The notes beneath the pieces are model-generated. The model was not told the DNA's origin. It searched no databases and saw only the letters and a program-made list of their open reading frames with translations. Positions 46,901 through 57,739 of a DNA stretch of 58,175 nucleotides are shown here, piece after piece; the first letter of the stretch is position 1, and every line of letters begins with the position of its first letter. The position numbers and the translations under genes were made by a program. Source of the stretch: Gnetum montanum (lineage: Eukaryota > Streptophyta > Gnetopsida > Gnetales > Gnetaceae); contig MNCI01006555.1 of NCBI GenBank assembly GCA_015680685.1, forward strand, positions 278,488 to 336,662. Reading direction: 5' to 3'.

Positions 46901-47832
46901 AAAAAACATAAAAAATCAAGCAATAACCTGGCCATCACCCGAAAACCCCTTTTGTATGAGTTCAATGAAAAATTCATCAAAAGTTAATTTTAAATCCAAA
47001 TAGAGTGATCCTACCTCTATTGGAAAGCATAAGCCAAGACATATATATCCATAACCAAAAACAGCCAAAACCCCTATTTTTTCTTTGGAAAAAATTCATA
47101 ACTTTATAGGAAATTCTGAAAATAGCATCAAAACCCAACTACACAACCTAACTAAAATGCTCATAACTTTGTCATTTCAAATCAAAATAAAATGAGACCA
47201 TAGCCACTTAAAATATTAAATGTATATCTATAAGCTCATAACCTTATATTACAACCATAATGAGCCGTTTTCATAATAAAAAATTCATAATTTTCCTTGC
47301 TGTTTGCATCCAAAACATTAAAAAACACATAAAATTCATAAAACCTAATTTTATTTTTCAATGAATTAAAATCAAAACAGCAATGCAACCTTAAACCCAC
47401 ATAAAAAATATCAAAATAATAGATGGAATTTTGTTAGAATTTAATTTTGAAAGATATCTAAGCCTTGATCCTAAAGAACAAACCCACCTTGAAATTGATG
47501 GAAAAAGCACATAAAATAGCAAACTTAATTTTAGAAATCAAATCTACCAAAGCCAAAATATAAAATGACCTCATATCTATGTAGAAATAGCCAAAATATG
47601 AGGTGGGATTTTATCAAAATTTTATTCTATCCCCTCCCTCAACATAGATCTAAGAAAAATAGCTCACACCCTATCTAGGAAAATAAGAAAAATGGCTAGG
47701 AATGGTCTACCTTGGAGTGGCCATGTAAGACACTTGGATTGAGATCAGCCTGAGAGGCTTGGAGATGTTCTTGGAAATTTCATCTACCTTCTAAATCCTT
47801 GGATTCTTACTCTTTCCTCCATGATGCTTCAT
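43941..47832 (-). pseudogene. Antisense gene of Y, exons 1 to 5 (start)
   Basis: Homologue of the X antisense gene. Exon 1 47711-47832: MKHHGGKSKNPRI, stop, KVDEISKNISKPLRLI, the same length class and the same intron phase as X. Intron 1 46166-47710 ends TTTGTTTCCCCATATAG; the join to exon 2 (45784-46165, ALLKLILIVVKLVGMLCFI; SHLSMDVVGVIVETLMLW) keeps the frame. Intron 2 45643-45783; exon 3 from 45642 (INDQGLITND aligns with X IDKSGLHNDI). Exon 4 44239-45275 (FLNVFMISNPFVLTIEML; INEGTFCNLFGVP; CVFPKLLLQKKVISI). Intron 44151-44238; exon 5 43941-44150 (VIAEEES; IVEEEQRCVEEVLL), interrupted by X and continued at 24694. Unknown function. Open minus frames 44806-45132 and 45985-46275 are parts of it. 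Confidence 0.75.
46166..47710 (-). repeat. Intron 1 of the Y antisense gene with degenerate repeats
   Basis: Non-coding. From about 46590 to 47480 it holds three to four degenerate units of 150-190 bp. On the plus strand these contain AAATTCATCAAAAGTTAATT, an AAATCCAAAT element, then GTGATYCYA and a CATAACC ending. The 1.5 kb length parallels the long first intron in X (816 bp). Confidence 0.5.
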
Positions 47833-48825
47833 CCTTACAATACCAACACTAAAGAAGCTAAAAAATCTAAAGCATTGGAGTATCTACGTAAAGGGAAGAG
47901 ATCACGTGCTTCCACGGTAGGGATGGATGTAACTTACAACAAAAAAAAAATCTCTACTAGAGCTCTAGGAAGTGCATTGTGATGGAAGATTGATAATTTG
48001 TGCCTAACACATAACAATCAAATTAAAACCTAAATGCCTACTCTTAAACCCCTATTGCTAATTTTAGGTAGTATAACTCAAAGTGCATTGAAGTTCAAGT
48101 GGGAAAGTCTTTTCTACATTGACAATGGTGGAAGGTAAGTATAATTTTCAAAATTTTGAATTTTGAGGACTGGGCCCCACCATATGCCCTCACTCTTAGT
48201 TAGGAAACTCTATCAACGTTGGAGTTTTGACCCCTTGAACATCCAAAATCATGTTTAAGCCTTAACCCCAATGCATAAATGGTAGGTAGCATGGATCTAG
48301 TGTGGATTCATGCTTCCCACCTTCTAGACCCCTTAAAACCTAACTTTCTTTTCTTTCTTAACAACTCTAACATACGTCATCCAACCCCAAGCTCCAAAAG
48401 GAGGTTACATCTTGTTAAAACTAGACATTTTGGGCTTCCACATTGGGGAAATACTCCCCAACATGAAGAAAGGTGTGTAACATCCATATGTATTTCCCAT
48501 GGCCCATTTAGCCCAAATTTGACCCCTGGAGTGGGCTCGCATGACCTAGAACACCTCCAATCATCCCTAGTGATCCTAAAAACTCACCAAATCCAATTGA
48601 AAGTGCGCAAAACCTTATGATTTAGTATATCCATGCTGGGTGAGGCCTCATCCATACTAGGTAGCATGGATATAGCATGGATGGATGGGAAAATAACCAA
48701 AACTACCAAAATTGATACCTAATAGCCAATTTTCAGTCCTAACACTCCTTGACAATCTCTAGTAACCTAGTTTGGCCTTAAAAAAATTCGATATCCTATC
48801 CATAGCCTTCTCCATGCTAGTAAAC

Positions 48826-48826
<1 letters not shown>

Positions 48827-48866
<40 letters not shown>

Positions 48867-48867
48867 N
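48827..48867. other. Run of 40 C followed by N
   Basis: Forty consecutive C bases and a single N, with ordinary AT-rich sequence on both sides. This is unlikely to be genomic. A G run from dark cycles in two-colour sequencing, placed in reverse complement at a read or contig end, would look like this. Confidence 0.8.
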
Positions 48868-50091
48868 CTAAGGGGTATGCGATAAAACCTAATTTACAAC
48901 CAAAATTTGCTAATAACCTACCCTAGTGACCTCTAAGCCTTACCGAAACCCTCCAAAGCCTCCAAGTGCTCCAAAATTGGACAAAAATGGCATAAAAATA
49001 TCATCCCCCTCTCATCCATATTATGGCCAACTTGGAAGAGTTTTCTTTCCACCTTTGGTAGCAGATTGACACTCCTAGAGACCAAAAACCTACACCAGAG
49101 AAGCCAAGAACCTCACAGCCTTAAGTTTGCACTCATCTAACCTTGTTTTAGCTCTTGAAACTCGTTCACTATCATCTTCCATGCTAGAGAAACTTCCCTC
49201 ATGTGGATCAAGGGGTATGTAACATTACATAGCCTCATACAACCTTCAAACATTACCAAAATTAGTCAAAAACATGGTAAATCATAGTCTATAGGCCTAG
49301 AAGCCTAGAAACCTGGTCAATGTGTTCCCAAACCAACCCAAAGCTAAAGAACAAATGCACCCCCATTCTTCCACATTGGGGCCACCATGCTCAACATCAA
49401 AAAAGGGAAAAAGGCTATTCCAACTTGCTTTAACATCTAAACCCCTCTAAAATAACTTTAAAATGTAGCTAAGTAATGCATAACTGCCATATCTTGGTTC
49501 CAGATGCCCATGAAATCCTATTTGAACCTATTTTTTTACAAATTTAGATTATCCATGCTAAGCCCCCTCCCATCCACTTTGGATAGCATGGAAACAATGG
49601 GGTAAAGATTCAAAGCCTACTTTTAGCCTTTTTCAACCTCCAAAGTAATCAATCTTGACAAATTCAAACCTACGTTACCTTAGGAAGGCACTGAAACCCT
49701 AATTTTGATTCTCTTGATGTCGTATAATACATTTTCCTTAGTCTCCATGCTCACTCCAAGTTGTCCATCATGGATCCAGTGTGGAAGATGTTTTCAAGGT
49801 TTAAAGGGAGGTTCCATGGGTTAAAACTAACAACAAACCTTGCCCATTCCCTTCCCTAGTCATCTGTGCTAACATGTAAGCCATTAAAAGTTGAAAACTA
49901 AACAAAAAAAAGCCTAGAAAACTATCTAAAAGTAACATCCATGCTGGGGGTCATCCCTTCCACACTGGCCAATGTGGAAATAGGGGGGTCCAATTTGGAA
50001 GCACTAAAACCCTTTCCCTTTTAGTCAAAACAGCCTAGAAATAGCCTTTGTTGATGCCCAAACTTGCCCAATAGCCTTGTAGCCTTAAACA

Positions 50092-50440
50092 ATGGCCCAA
50101 TAAGGCCTAAAACTAGCAACATCTAACCCTTATAACCATATTTTGACCAAAATTCATTGTATGTATCCCACTTTTCCTTATTTCAACCTTGTTTCACCAT
50201 ATCATAACATGTTTTCACCATTGTTGCATTGTTGACCTTATTTGGCCTTAGTACTACCTTTATTTTAATGTGTTTGTCTTCATTATAGCCCCATGCAACC
50301 TTGTCTATCCTTTCATTGGTATATAATCAAGGGCTTAGAGCTTCTATGACTACATTTGGCACCATGTGACCATGCCTTGCTAAGGCCTTAAACTGGCATC
50401 ATGGCTCGCTAAGGCCCTAAACTTGTAAGTTTGTGACCTT
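50092..50440 (+). repeat. Y border array 2 (before RT)
   Basis: Units: GGCCCAATAAGGCC + TAAAACTAGCAAC (50094-50120), then CCTTGCTAAGGCC + TTAAACTGGCA and GGCTCGCTAAGGCC + CTAAACTTG (about 50370-50430). It is the counterpart of X array 2. Confidence 0.65.
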
Positions 50441-50614
50441 TTCTTACTTGTTTCAATCTTGTTTTAGCCTTTATTCTATTACACCTACCTATCTCTACCT
50501 TTTTTCTATAGCCTTATATGACTACATTTTCATTTTATTTGGCATTAGAGTAGCATGTCATAATTTCATAGCCTTTTAGCATTATTTACTCATCTTTACC
50601 CAAGTGTCACTTAT

Positions 50615-52230
50615 GTGTTTATGGTTGACATGCAAGACCAAAGTATGAGTACCTGGGAGGAGATCAGTTTACCTTTGAGCCTAAGTGGACCTCACAATGA
50701 TTTTGAATGGTGTATCAACCCTAATTACCTAGATCATAACCCTAAGGATCTTGTTGACCACATAGCCTCCATAGAGAAACCTCTAGAATGGCCTAAAAAC
50801 CTAGTTAAAACTATTAACTTAAAGGTAGGTGACATAATTAAAGACTCTTTAGTTAATGTTCCTATCACAACACATAGTGGTGAGGAGAAAACACTAAAAC
50901 TAAGTTACTCATTGGAACCTCAACAAGCTCAAGACATCACCAAGGTCCTACAAGGCAATATTAAGGTCTTTGCCTAGTCATATGAAGATATGCCTGGCCT
51001 AGACCCATGTCTAGTATAACACAACATCATAATAGATCCTAGCATTAGACCAATTAAGCAAAAAGTGTACAATATTATATCTAATTTGGCCTTAGTAGTC
51101 CATGATGAAATCACAAAACTCTATCAAGTTGGTTTCATTAGGGCTATTGACTATGCAAAGTGGGTGCCCAACATAGTGGTAGTCCCTAAGAAAAATGGGA
51201 GTATCCATATTTGCATCGATTTACCTAAATAAGGTAACCATCAAGGATGACGTTTCTTTGCCTAGTATTGATCAACTAATCGATACTATTTTTGGGCATG
51301 CCTTATTGTCCTTCACGAATGGGTTCTCAAGATATAATCAAATTAGGATCAACCCAGAGCATCAACTTAGCATGACCTTCATGATCCCTTGGGGTACCTT
51401 TTGCTATACCATGATGCCCTTTGGCCTTAAGAACATAGGAGAATCCTACCAAAGGCCCATGATGTATATATTTAGTGATTATATGTTAGCTTTTCTCAAT
51501 GATTACGTGGATGATATATCCATTAAGTCAAAAGTGGCCAATAATCATGCTAATGACCTAGATCTTACACTTAAACAATACCTCTACTATGAGCTTAGGC
51601 TCAATCCCAAGAAGTGTGTCTTCATTGTCAAGAATGGTAAGATGCTTCACTCTATAGTATCTAAAGTAGGGATACGTGTCAATATTGATAAAGTTAACAC
51701 CATATCCAAATTAGCAACACCTACCAACCTTAAGGAGATTTAGGAACTATAATTCATATTACAATTTATTTGTAGGTTCATTACTAGGCTTCCATATAAG
51801 CTATAGTCCATTCAACACTTACTTAAGAAAGGGATTTACTATGAGTGGATGTCTCAATGTCAAGAGGCCTTTGAAAATCTTAAGTAAGAGTTGGCATAAG
51901 TACTGATGATTTATCCTCCATAAGAGGCTAAATTATTTTACATCTACCTTGCTATCTCTAACACATCCATTGCTTGTTTACTCTATAGGAAATGTGATGA
52001 TTGAGCAAAAATGCCAGTATACTACCTTAGCCATGCATTAGTTGCCCATGAGACATGATACACTGAAGTGGAGAAGTATTGTCTAGCACTAGTCTATACA
52101 TTAAAGAAGTAGAGACACTACCTCTTCAGAAGCTAGGTTACTGTCATTTACAAAGATAACATGCTTAGGACCATAATGACCAATATCTATGAAAAGATCA
52201 AGCTATAACTATGAAGTTTGACCTTCATTG
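50615..52230 (+). pseudogene. Y reverse transcriptase and first RNase H
   Basis: Pre-RT LSLSGPHNDFEWCI and LEWPKNLVKTINLKVGD. RT: HDEITKLYQVGFIRAIDYAK, IVVVPKKNGSIHICID, frame change near 51230, then SIDQLIDTIFGHALLSFTNG, MMPFGLKNIGESYQRPM, catalytic LNDYVDDISIKSK (YVDD near 51506-51517) and LRLNPKKCVFIVKNGKML. Connection TISKLATPTNLKEI. RNase H: FYIYLAISNTSIACLLYRK, VYYLSHALVAHE, TEVEKYCLALVYTLKK. Parallel to X throughout. Stops mostly TAG. Confidence 0.87.
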
Positions 52231-52950
52231 CATCTCTCAATCCTAAATGAAAGGTTAAGCTATAGTCGTACAATTCACTATTTTACCTATTGATGACCAT
52301 GCAACCATAGATCTTGAGTTTCTAAATGAACATATCAACACTATTAGCCAAGTTTCCAAGGACTATGAGGTGGTCATGCACTTTGACATAGCTTCAACTA
52401 CCCATTGGGCCAATGTCGCTACCATCATATTATTTCCATCTAGTGAGATCTGATCCTTCACCTACCATTTTGAGTTTCCATGTACAAATAACAAAGTGGA
52501 GTATGAAGGTTTGATCAAAGGAATAATGGTATCTCATGACATAGGAATCAAGCGATTAATGATCAAAGACAATTCTCAACTTATGGTTAACCAAGTAACC
52601 TAGGTCTATGCATGTAAAGCCAAACATTTACAACCTTACTGTGACCTAGGAAAGTAATTGTTACAACAATTCATAGATGTTAATATCCAACACATACCCC
52701 AAAATGAGAACACCATAGTCGATGCCATTGCAACGTTAGCCCTTAATATAACACTAGATGTGTATAGTAAGGTGCTCACCTTAACTGTGGACTATGCTAT
52801 CCCCATCATGCATAGCGCTATGGATACCTTTATGGTCATAGTTCATACTACTCTTGCTAGGGAGTTGTATGATTATATCAAATTTTATATTATGCATGGT
52901 GAATCTTCACAAGGCCTAACTACTGCTTACAAGGATGATATATGTAAATG
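52231..52950 (+). pseudogene. Y second RNase H and linker
   Basis: MHFDIASTTHWANVATII, then FPCTNNKVEYEGLIKGIMV, IKDNSQLMVNQVT and, in the open frame 52658-52951, HIPQNENTIVDAIATLAL. This is the Tat-type second RNase H. The linker to integrase reads HTTLARELYDYIKFYIMHGE and SQGLTTAYKDDI. Confidence 0.78.
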
Positions 52951-53979
52951 ATCAAAATAGTATGTCATAGTAGGTGATAACACAATATGTCAATGGTCCT
53001 ATGATGGTGTATTATTAAACTGCTTGGGCAAAATGAAAGCTAAAACAATCCTAGAGTAGGTTCATGAGGGTATTTGTGGGAACATATAGAACATAGAGCC
53101 ATTGCTACCAAAATTAGATGGTTAGATTATTACTAGCCATATATGGAAAGTGACTATCTGTAGAAGGTTAAGACTTGTGAAACATGCCAATGGCATAGTA
53201 ACCTCATACATGTATTACCAATTGAGTTACACACTACTCAAATAACTTGGTCATTTCAATGATGGGAGTTGGATATCATTGGACCTATAACGCCTAAGTC
53301 TTTTACGGGTCATAGCGTCATCATCACCATACCTGAATACTTTACTAAGTCAGTTGAAGTTATTTCCCTAAGAAGGATGACATCCAAAAAAGTTTGTAAA
53401 TTTATATTGGATAACATTGTAGCTCATTTTAGCATACCCATGACCATAGATATAGATAATGGAGCACAATTTAGTAGTCAAGAAACAAAGGATTTCTATC
53501 ATGACCTACATATTAGCCATTCTCTCTCATCACCTTATTACCCTCAAGCCAATGGACAAGTAGAAGTAACAAGGCCATCATTAACTCTTGAGTTGCATGT
53601 GCCATCACTTCAAGTAGTCCTATCAAACTTCATCAATGATGAGCAAAGTAAGGAGTTGCAAGCAGTGAACCTAGACTCGATGTAAGAGTGATGTGTGAAA
53701 GTGCCTGCTCACATTGAGCACTATCAAGAGAGGCAGAAATAGTAGCACCACCATAACTTGACCAAGTGTAAGATCAAGGAAGATGACCTGGTCCTCAAAG
53801 CCATCCACAAGCATGCAGATAAATTCTTAGCTAACTGGGAAGGATCCTTGCTTGTCATCAAATCCTATGGCAACGAAGCATTCAAGATAGCCAACATGAA
53901 TGGGAATGAGTTGGTGAATCTAGTCAACCATTTCTACCTAAAACCTTATTACATGTGGCCTACATGTAGCCTCCAATAG
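52951..53979 (+). pseudogene. Y integrase with internal deletion
   Basis: Zinc-binding part VHEGICG and ETCQWH (decayed). Core: WELDIIGPITPKSFTGHS (first Asp, again after a TGA at 53260), TIDIDNGAQFSSQETKD (second Asp), YYPQANGQVEVT (Glu and the usual Gly kept). Right after this the text jumps to LELHVPSLQVVLSNF. Compared with X about 60 residues (TNKTITNLL... to ...VLPLEL) are missing at about 53575. C-terminus DDLVLKAIHKHADKFLANWE, NGNELVNLVNHFYLKPYYM. Confidence 0.83.
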
Positions 53980-54009
53980 CCATGGTATTGATGATCATCA
54001 AAAAGAAAG

Positions 54010-54232
54010 CCTACTTTACTATGACCTATCGAGGTCTTAAACTAGAAACATGACCTATTGAGGCCTTAAACTAACAATACAACTTGCTATGATCTTAAAC
54101 TAGCAACATGGCCTGCTAAGGCCTTAAACCAACACCATGGTTTGCAATGACCATAAAATAGTACCACAACCTACCAAGGCCTTAAACTGGTACAATGGCC
54201 TGTCATGGCCTTAGGCTGGCAACATTGGTGAC
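54010..54232 (+). repeat. Y border array 3 (after integrase)
   Basis: Eight units of about 27-32 bp, for example GACCTATCGAGGTC + TTAAACTAG, GGCCTGCTAAGGCC + TTAAACCAAC, ACCTACCAAGGCC + TTAAACTGGTA. Counterpart of X array 3, starting shortly after the integrase C-terminus. Confidence 0.85.
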
Positions 54233-54596
54233 TTTGGTGACTTCTTTTTATCATTCTATATGGCCTCTATGCATTGTAATGTTATAACATGCTATGTTTG
54301 CTTGGTTTTCTTGTCCCCTTGAAGTTGTGTTTACAAGATGAAGCCCAAAGCCATTACAAGGGTGCAAGTCATCATGATAGCAAGTCACTATGCAACCTCA
54401 ATGTGTAAGACTTAGTGAGTTTGTCCTACTATGATAAGAGTGCTTATACCATTTCCCTCAATCTAACACCACTCCTCAATCCCAACCCTATAACTTGATG
54501 ATGACCTTCCATACCTTGAAAAATAATGTTAACCTATGTTTTTCACTAATGCACTATAGCCATATGATATCTCTTCATCATGATCCATGCTCAAGT

Positions 54597-54716
54597 CCAC
54601 TTGAATGTAACACAACTCAATCAATGGAAAAATAATTAAGTACATCAAGTGCAACACATCTCATTTGATGGGATAATATCCCAAGTCTATTGAGTGTAAC
54701 ACAACTCATTCAATAG
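54597..54716 (+). repeat. Three TAACACAACT-loop hairpins of Y
   Basis: Copy 1 54597-54627: TTGAATG / CAATCAA arms (one mismatch) with outer CCA/TGG. Copy 2 54643-54670: CATCAAGTG / CATTTGATG arms, loop CAACACATCT. Copy 3 54687-54716: CTATTGAGTG / CATTCAATAG arms, loop TAACACAACT. Arm sequences differ and even swap sides (TTGA..TCAA against TCAA..TTGA), yet stay paired. Confidence 0.8.
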
Positions 54717-55197
54717 GAAAACCATATCTAATCGGCCCTAGCAAAGAAACCCAATGAAGGTTTCACCCCACAAAAAAAATGAGGATGTAGATTGCCAAGC
54801 TAGAATGGCTAGTATAGACCAGTGGCTCCACACATAAGGAAGAAGTCCAATGGCAAAAGAAATCTTGGAGTGAAGTAACTGGATCCTTAAACACATTTGT
54901 CGAGTGACAAACACTTCAAGGCATGAAGTGCCAACACTACCAATAGATCAATATGTTAGTGACATAGCCATGGTGTCAACATTTGGGATACACTATTAGC
55001 CCTCATAACCATTTCACTATGAATTTAACATCATTTCCTCTCACAGCCTTATCCCATCCTCACAAGCACTCTTCAGCATGGTTTGACATGACTAGATCAA
55101 GCAGAGAAGCTGTCAATGATGGAACTGCAATGATGTTTTGTATTATTTCTTGGTGCCTCTTAGGTTAATCCTTTAGATACCAACAAAGAGGGGCTAT
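54717..55197 (+). promoter_or_regulatory. Y 3' untranslated region and polypurine tract
   Basis: No gene (the 61-aa frame 54983-55168 has no motif). It ends with AAAGAGGGGCTAT at 55185-55197, directly before the LTR TG. This is the plus-strand priming tract. X has a mutated version (AAAGAACGGCTAG) at the same place. Confidence 0.75.
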
Positions 55198-56682
55198 TGA
55201 AATACCACCAAATTTTGCATGTTTTAATCATTTTCCATCATGTATCCTTCACTCCATGAAACTTGAGGTAAAACTTCATTGTAAATGTAAAGATTGTAAC
55301 ACATGAGGAGCAATCTCACATATTTAATATTTTTGGGGTTGAAAAATATCTCATAAGTGGTCAAATACTTATTCCCCAAGTGAAAAAAGTCACAATGTCT
55401 ATATTTGGGCTTGTGGTCAAAAATACAGTTTAGGATAATAAAAATTACAATTCGATGGGTTTTATGAGGGGTATATAGTTTTCTACATTGGAAACACCTA
55501 CAGGAGGGTAGATCTCACCTAGTTCTAGTGCAGAGGAATGTGGATCATCTACTCCCAGCATGGAAGAAAAGACCTTAGCATGGAGGGGTATGATGGCATC
55601 TATGCTCAATGTGAAAGCTTCACCACCAGCGTAGAGACTTCACCCCCAACATGGAGACTACATGCCTAGTGTAGAGACTACATGCCCTTAGCATAGAAGC
55701 CACATGCACTAGATTTCAATATTCCATACACTTGAACATTGACCATGTACTCCAGCAAGGATGAAAGAAGGCCCAACATAGAAGATTTTCCTCTAATGTA
55801 GATGGTGTGCCCCTTTTACTATTTATAGTAAATAGAATGGTCATGGAGATTTGGCACTTTCCATACATAGTAACCTCCCAAATTGGGCACCCATCTCACT
55901 TGTACATGGTAGAAATTTGCAACAATTTGTAGCTAATCTATCAACCAAATTACAGCCAATTTGCAGCAAAAATGAAGGCCCAAAATCTATAAAAATCAAC
56001 TTCCAACACCATCCTCAGGATCCACACTTTGGCATTTTTTTAGCATTCTAGCATTTTTAGCATTCATGAGCTCTTGCAAAACTTGCAAAATGTTGCTTCT
56101 CAAAGCCTTCCAGTGTGGAACCCCTGTAGCCTTATTACCCCCCTAAGATTTGTGGGTTTTTTGTATTCTACACTGCACTCGTGGGATCCCCAACGCCCAG
56201 CATGAAGCATTTTGGCAGCCAAATTTTTCACATTTCTCAACTTGCCTCTCCTCCAATAGTGACCAACATTGCATATGTAAAGTGGCAACAAAGGAGGTTT
56301 GAAAACAATGAGAGTGGCTGAGCATCCAAATCGTGAAGTGCATCATATCAGCTTCAACAAACTCTGAACCCTTGTCCAAGTGAACCCCCTTTACTCTTCC
56401 ATAGGCAACATTTGTACACATCTTCTAAACTCACTTTTTATTTTCTTCAATAAAGTTTCAAATTTTTCAGTTTGTGTGCAATTTGTATTTGCTTCCTAAT
56501 TTTTTTATATCTACATTTTTCTTTACATTATTTGTTTTTTCATTTTATAAGTTCCTAGATGATCTGCCAAACCATTCACAGCATCTTGAATTCCATTTTT
56601 TGAAGGCCCTAGGGATTTTGGGTTGAAGCTGTATGCACTGAGATTTTCAGTTCTCTAGCAACTAAATTTTTTAGTCACTACA
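55198..56682 (+). mobile_element. 3' LTR of Y, complete
   Basis: 1,485 bp, TGAAATACCACC to TAGTCACTACA. TATA at 55988-55995 (CTATAAAAATCAAC), AATAAA at 56459-56464. The part after about 56075 has no partner in the truncated 5' LTR. Minus-strand frames 56100-56421 lie in it and are not genes. Confidence 0.9.
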
Positions 56683-56784
56683 TTGAGTTCTTGTTCTTGT
56701 CCTATAATTACAACATCCACAACAAACATCCTTTGTTCTCCATTTTCCTTAAGGTTTTGACATACCAAAAAGGTCAACACATCC

Positions 56785-57352
56785 AAGATATACGAATTTT
56801 ATAAGATCATCATTAATTAATTTTCCACTTTATTTCCAATATTACTAATCATCTTTACCCTATAACTCATCTATTTTACAAGCCCAACTAGAATGGTAAA
56901 TGTCAAAAGACATTTGATTCCATTAAATAGGTCTTAACTTTTTGCTCATCTTACATTCTTCATGATTCGATCAATTTTTTACCTCTATGTTTCTAAATCT
57001 AATCATTTCATAGCCATCATATTTTATTAAAGGTAAGAAGATTAGGCTAATCTTCCTATAAATTAAATATTCCATTCTTTCTCAAACTATGAAACTAGAT
57101 ATTTGAACATCAAACAGTCTTGTCTAAGTTCTTCTTCATTCTTAAGTGGAGGCATTAACTTTTCAATGCTAAAGTATTTCTCATTTACAAAGATAGCATT
57201 CTTCAAATAGTTGTTAATAACCATTCTAATAATCATCACTTTGATTATTGAAAAACTTTCCTTATTTAGTTTGATCTTTATTATTTATCTCAATAGTTGA
57301 TCTAATCTCTTCTTTTGAATCTAATGATTTTATTCATAGCTTATATGATGAT
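56785..57352 (+). pseudogene. W reverse transcriptase end and RNase H
   Basis: After the nested block W resumes: FISNITNHLYPITHL, a frame change, KTFDSIK, VLTF. This continues RNI of 18412 and gives the RT connection domain and start of RNase H. Farther on, weak readings such as LLITILIIITL belong to RNase H. Heavy decay. Confidence 0.6.
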
Positions 57353-57739
57353 GTGAGTAATTCAAATGTTATTCTTTATTTCAATGGATCTTATACCTCC
57401 TTCAAATCTAGTACAACCTATGTTCTTATTTTTCCTACTAAACAAATCCTCTACAAAACTTATAAACTTGACTTTCCATGTACTAATAATGTATCTAAAT
57501 ATGAAGCTCTAATTCATGGTCTCTTGTTAGCTTTATAAAATTAAGTCAGAATCATTATTGTCTATGGTGACTCTCAACTCATTATAAATTAAGTCAATGA
57601 TGAATATGACTATAAAGCTCCTCATCTTATTTCTTACCTAGATATAGGTAAGAAACTTAATTTTTTTCCTTTTTAACTTATACCTTAAGTCATATTTTGT
57701 GTTCTGAAAACATGCTAACACACACTTTAGCAACATTTG
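57353..57739 (+). pseudogene. W second RNase H
   Basis: The open frame 57353-57538 reads ILYFNGSYTSFKSSTTYVLI and DFPCTNNVSKYEALIHGLLL. Then YGDSQLIIN and, near 57680-57735, SHILCSENMLTHTLATF. All are blocks of the Tat second RNase H (FDGS with Asp now Asn; NNxxxYEAL; GDSQL; SENxxxxxLAT). Cut by LTR D. Confidence 0.78.

Larger units (their letters stand above)
47833..50600. other. Y spacer upstream of antisense gene and RT
   Basis: No coding reading on either strand. The 113-aa frame 48279-48620 has no recognisable motif. GGTAGCATGGATATAGCATGG-like repeats and CCATGCTRG pieces occur (48270-48700, 49550-49600, 49740-49990). The C run and N at 48827-48867 lie here. Confidence 0.45.
19410..56682 (+). 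mobile_element. Tat-type gypsy element Y (interrupted by X)
   Basis: Truncated 5' LTR (19410-20288), gag, protease, antisense gene interval, RT, two RNases H, integrase, hairpin repeats, polypurine tract and complete 3' LTR (55198-56682). With X removed, about 18.0 kb. Borders are proven by TG...CA ends, the TTGAG duplication and a polypurine tract. Internally broken by many TAG/TGA stops and indels. X is inserted at 24694/43941. Confidence 0.9.
18413..56779 (+). mobile_element. Solo LTR Z, split by element Y
   Basis: TG...CA unit made of 18413-19409 and 56688-56779, about 1.09 kb without the nested block. It starts TGAGGATCGAGAACTTAGAA and ends AAAAAGGTCAACA. It has a TATA-like CTATAAATAATTAAG near 18901-18915 and GACATCTC/GACATCTT repeats near 19135-19235. 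No coding sequence of its own. The GGGGGCTTGAATAAG start and GTTTTGACATACCAAAAAGG end recall some copia LTR borders, but the superfamily is not settled. Orientation is taken from the TATA box. Confidence 0.7.
10366..57739 (+). mobile_element. Old Tat-type element W (host of the nest), partial
   Basis: Its pieces are gag/protease (10730-11900), an antisense gene region (12478-~15920), RT up to 18412, and after the nested block (18413-56784) the rest of RT, RNase H and the second RNase H up to 57739. The two halves join in one reading: the RT connection ends RNI at the left and resumes with the expected residues at the right. W is the most AT-rich and stop-laden element, as expected for the oldest layer. 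Integrase and LTRs are not visible. LTR D interrupts it at 57740. Confidence 0.75.

Noticed and set aside
48279-48620. 113-aa ORF in the Y spacer
   Set aside because: No motif, no partner in X, and it lies in a region of CATGG-rich repeats next to the poly-C artefact.
55851-56421. ORFs in the Y 3' LTR
   Set aside because: They lie in a repeat whose 5' copy does not keep the frames.
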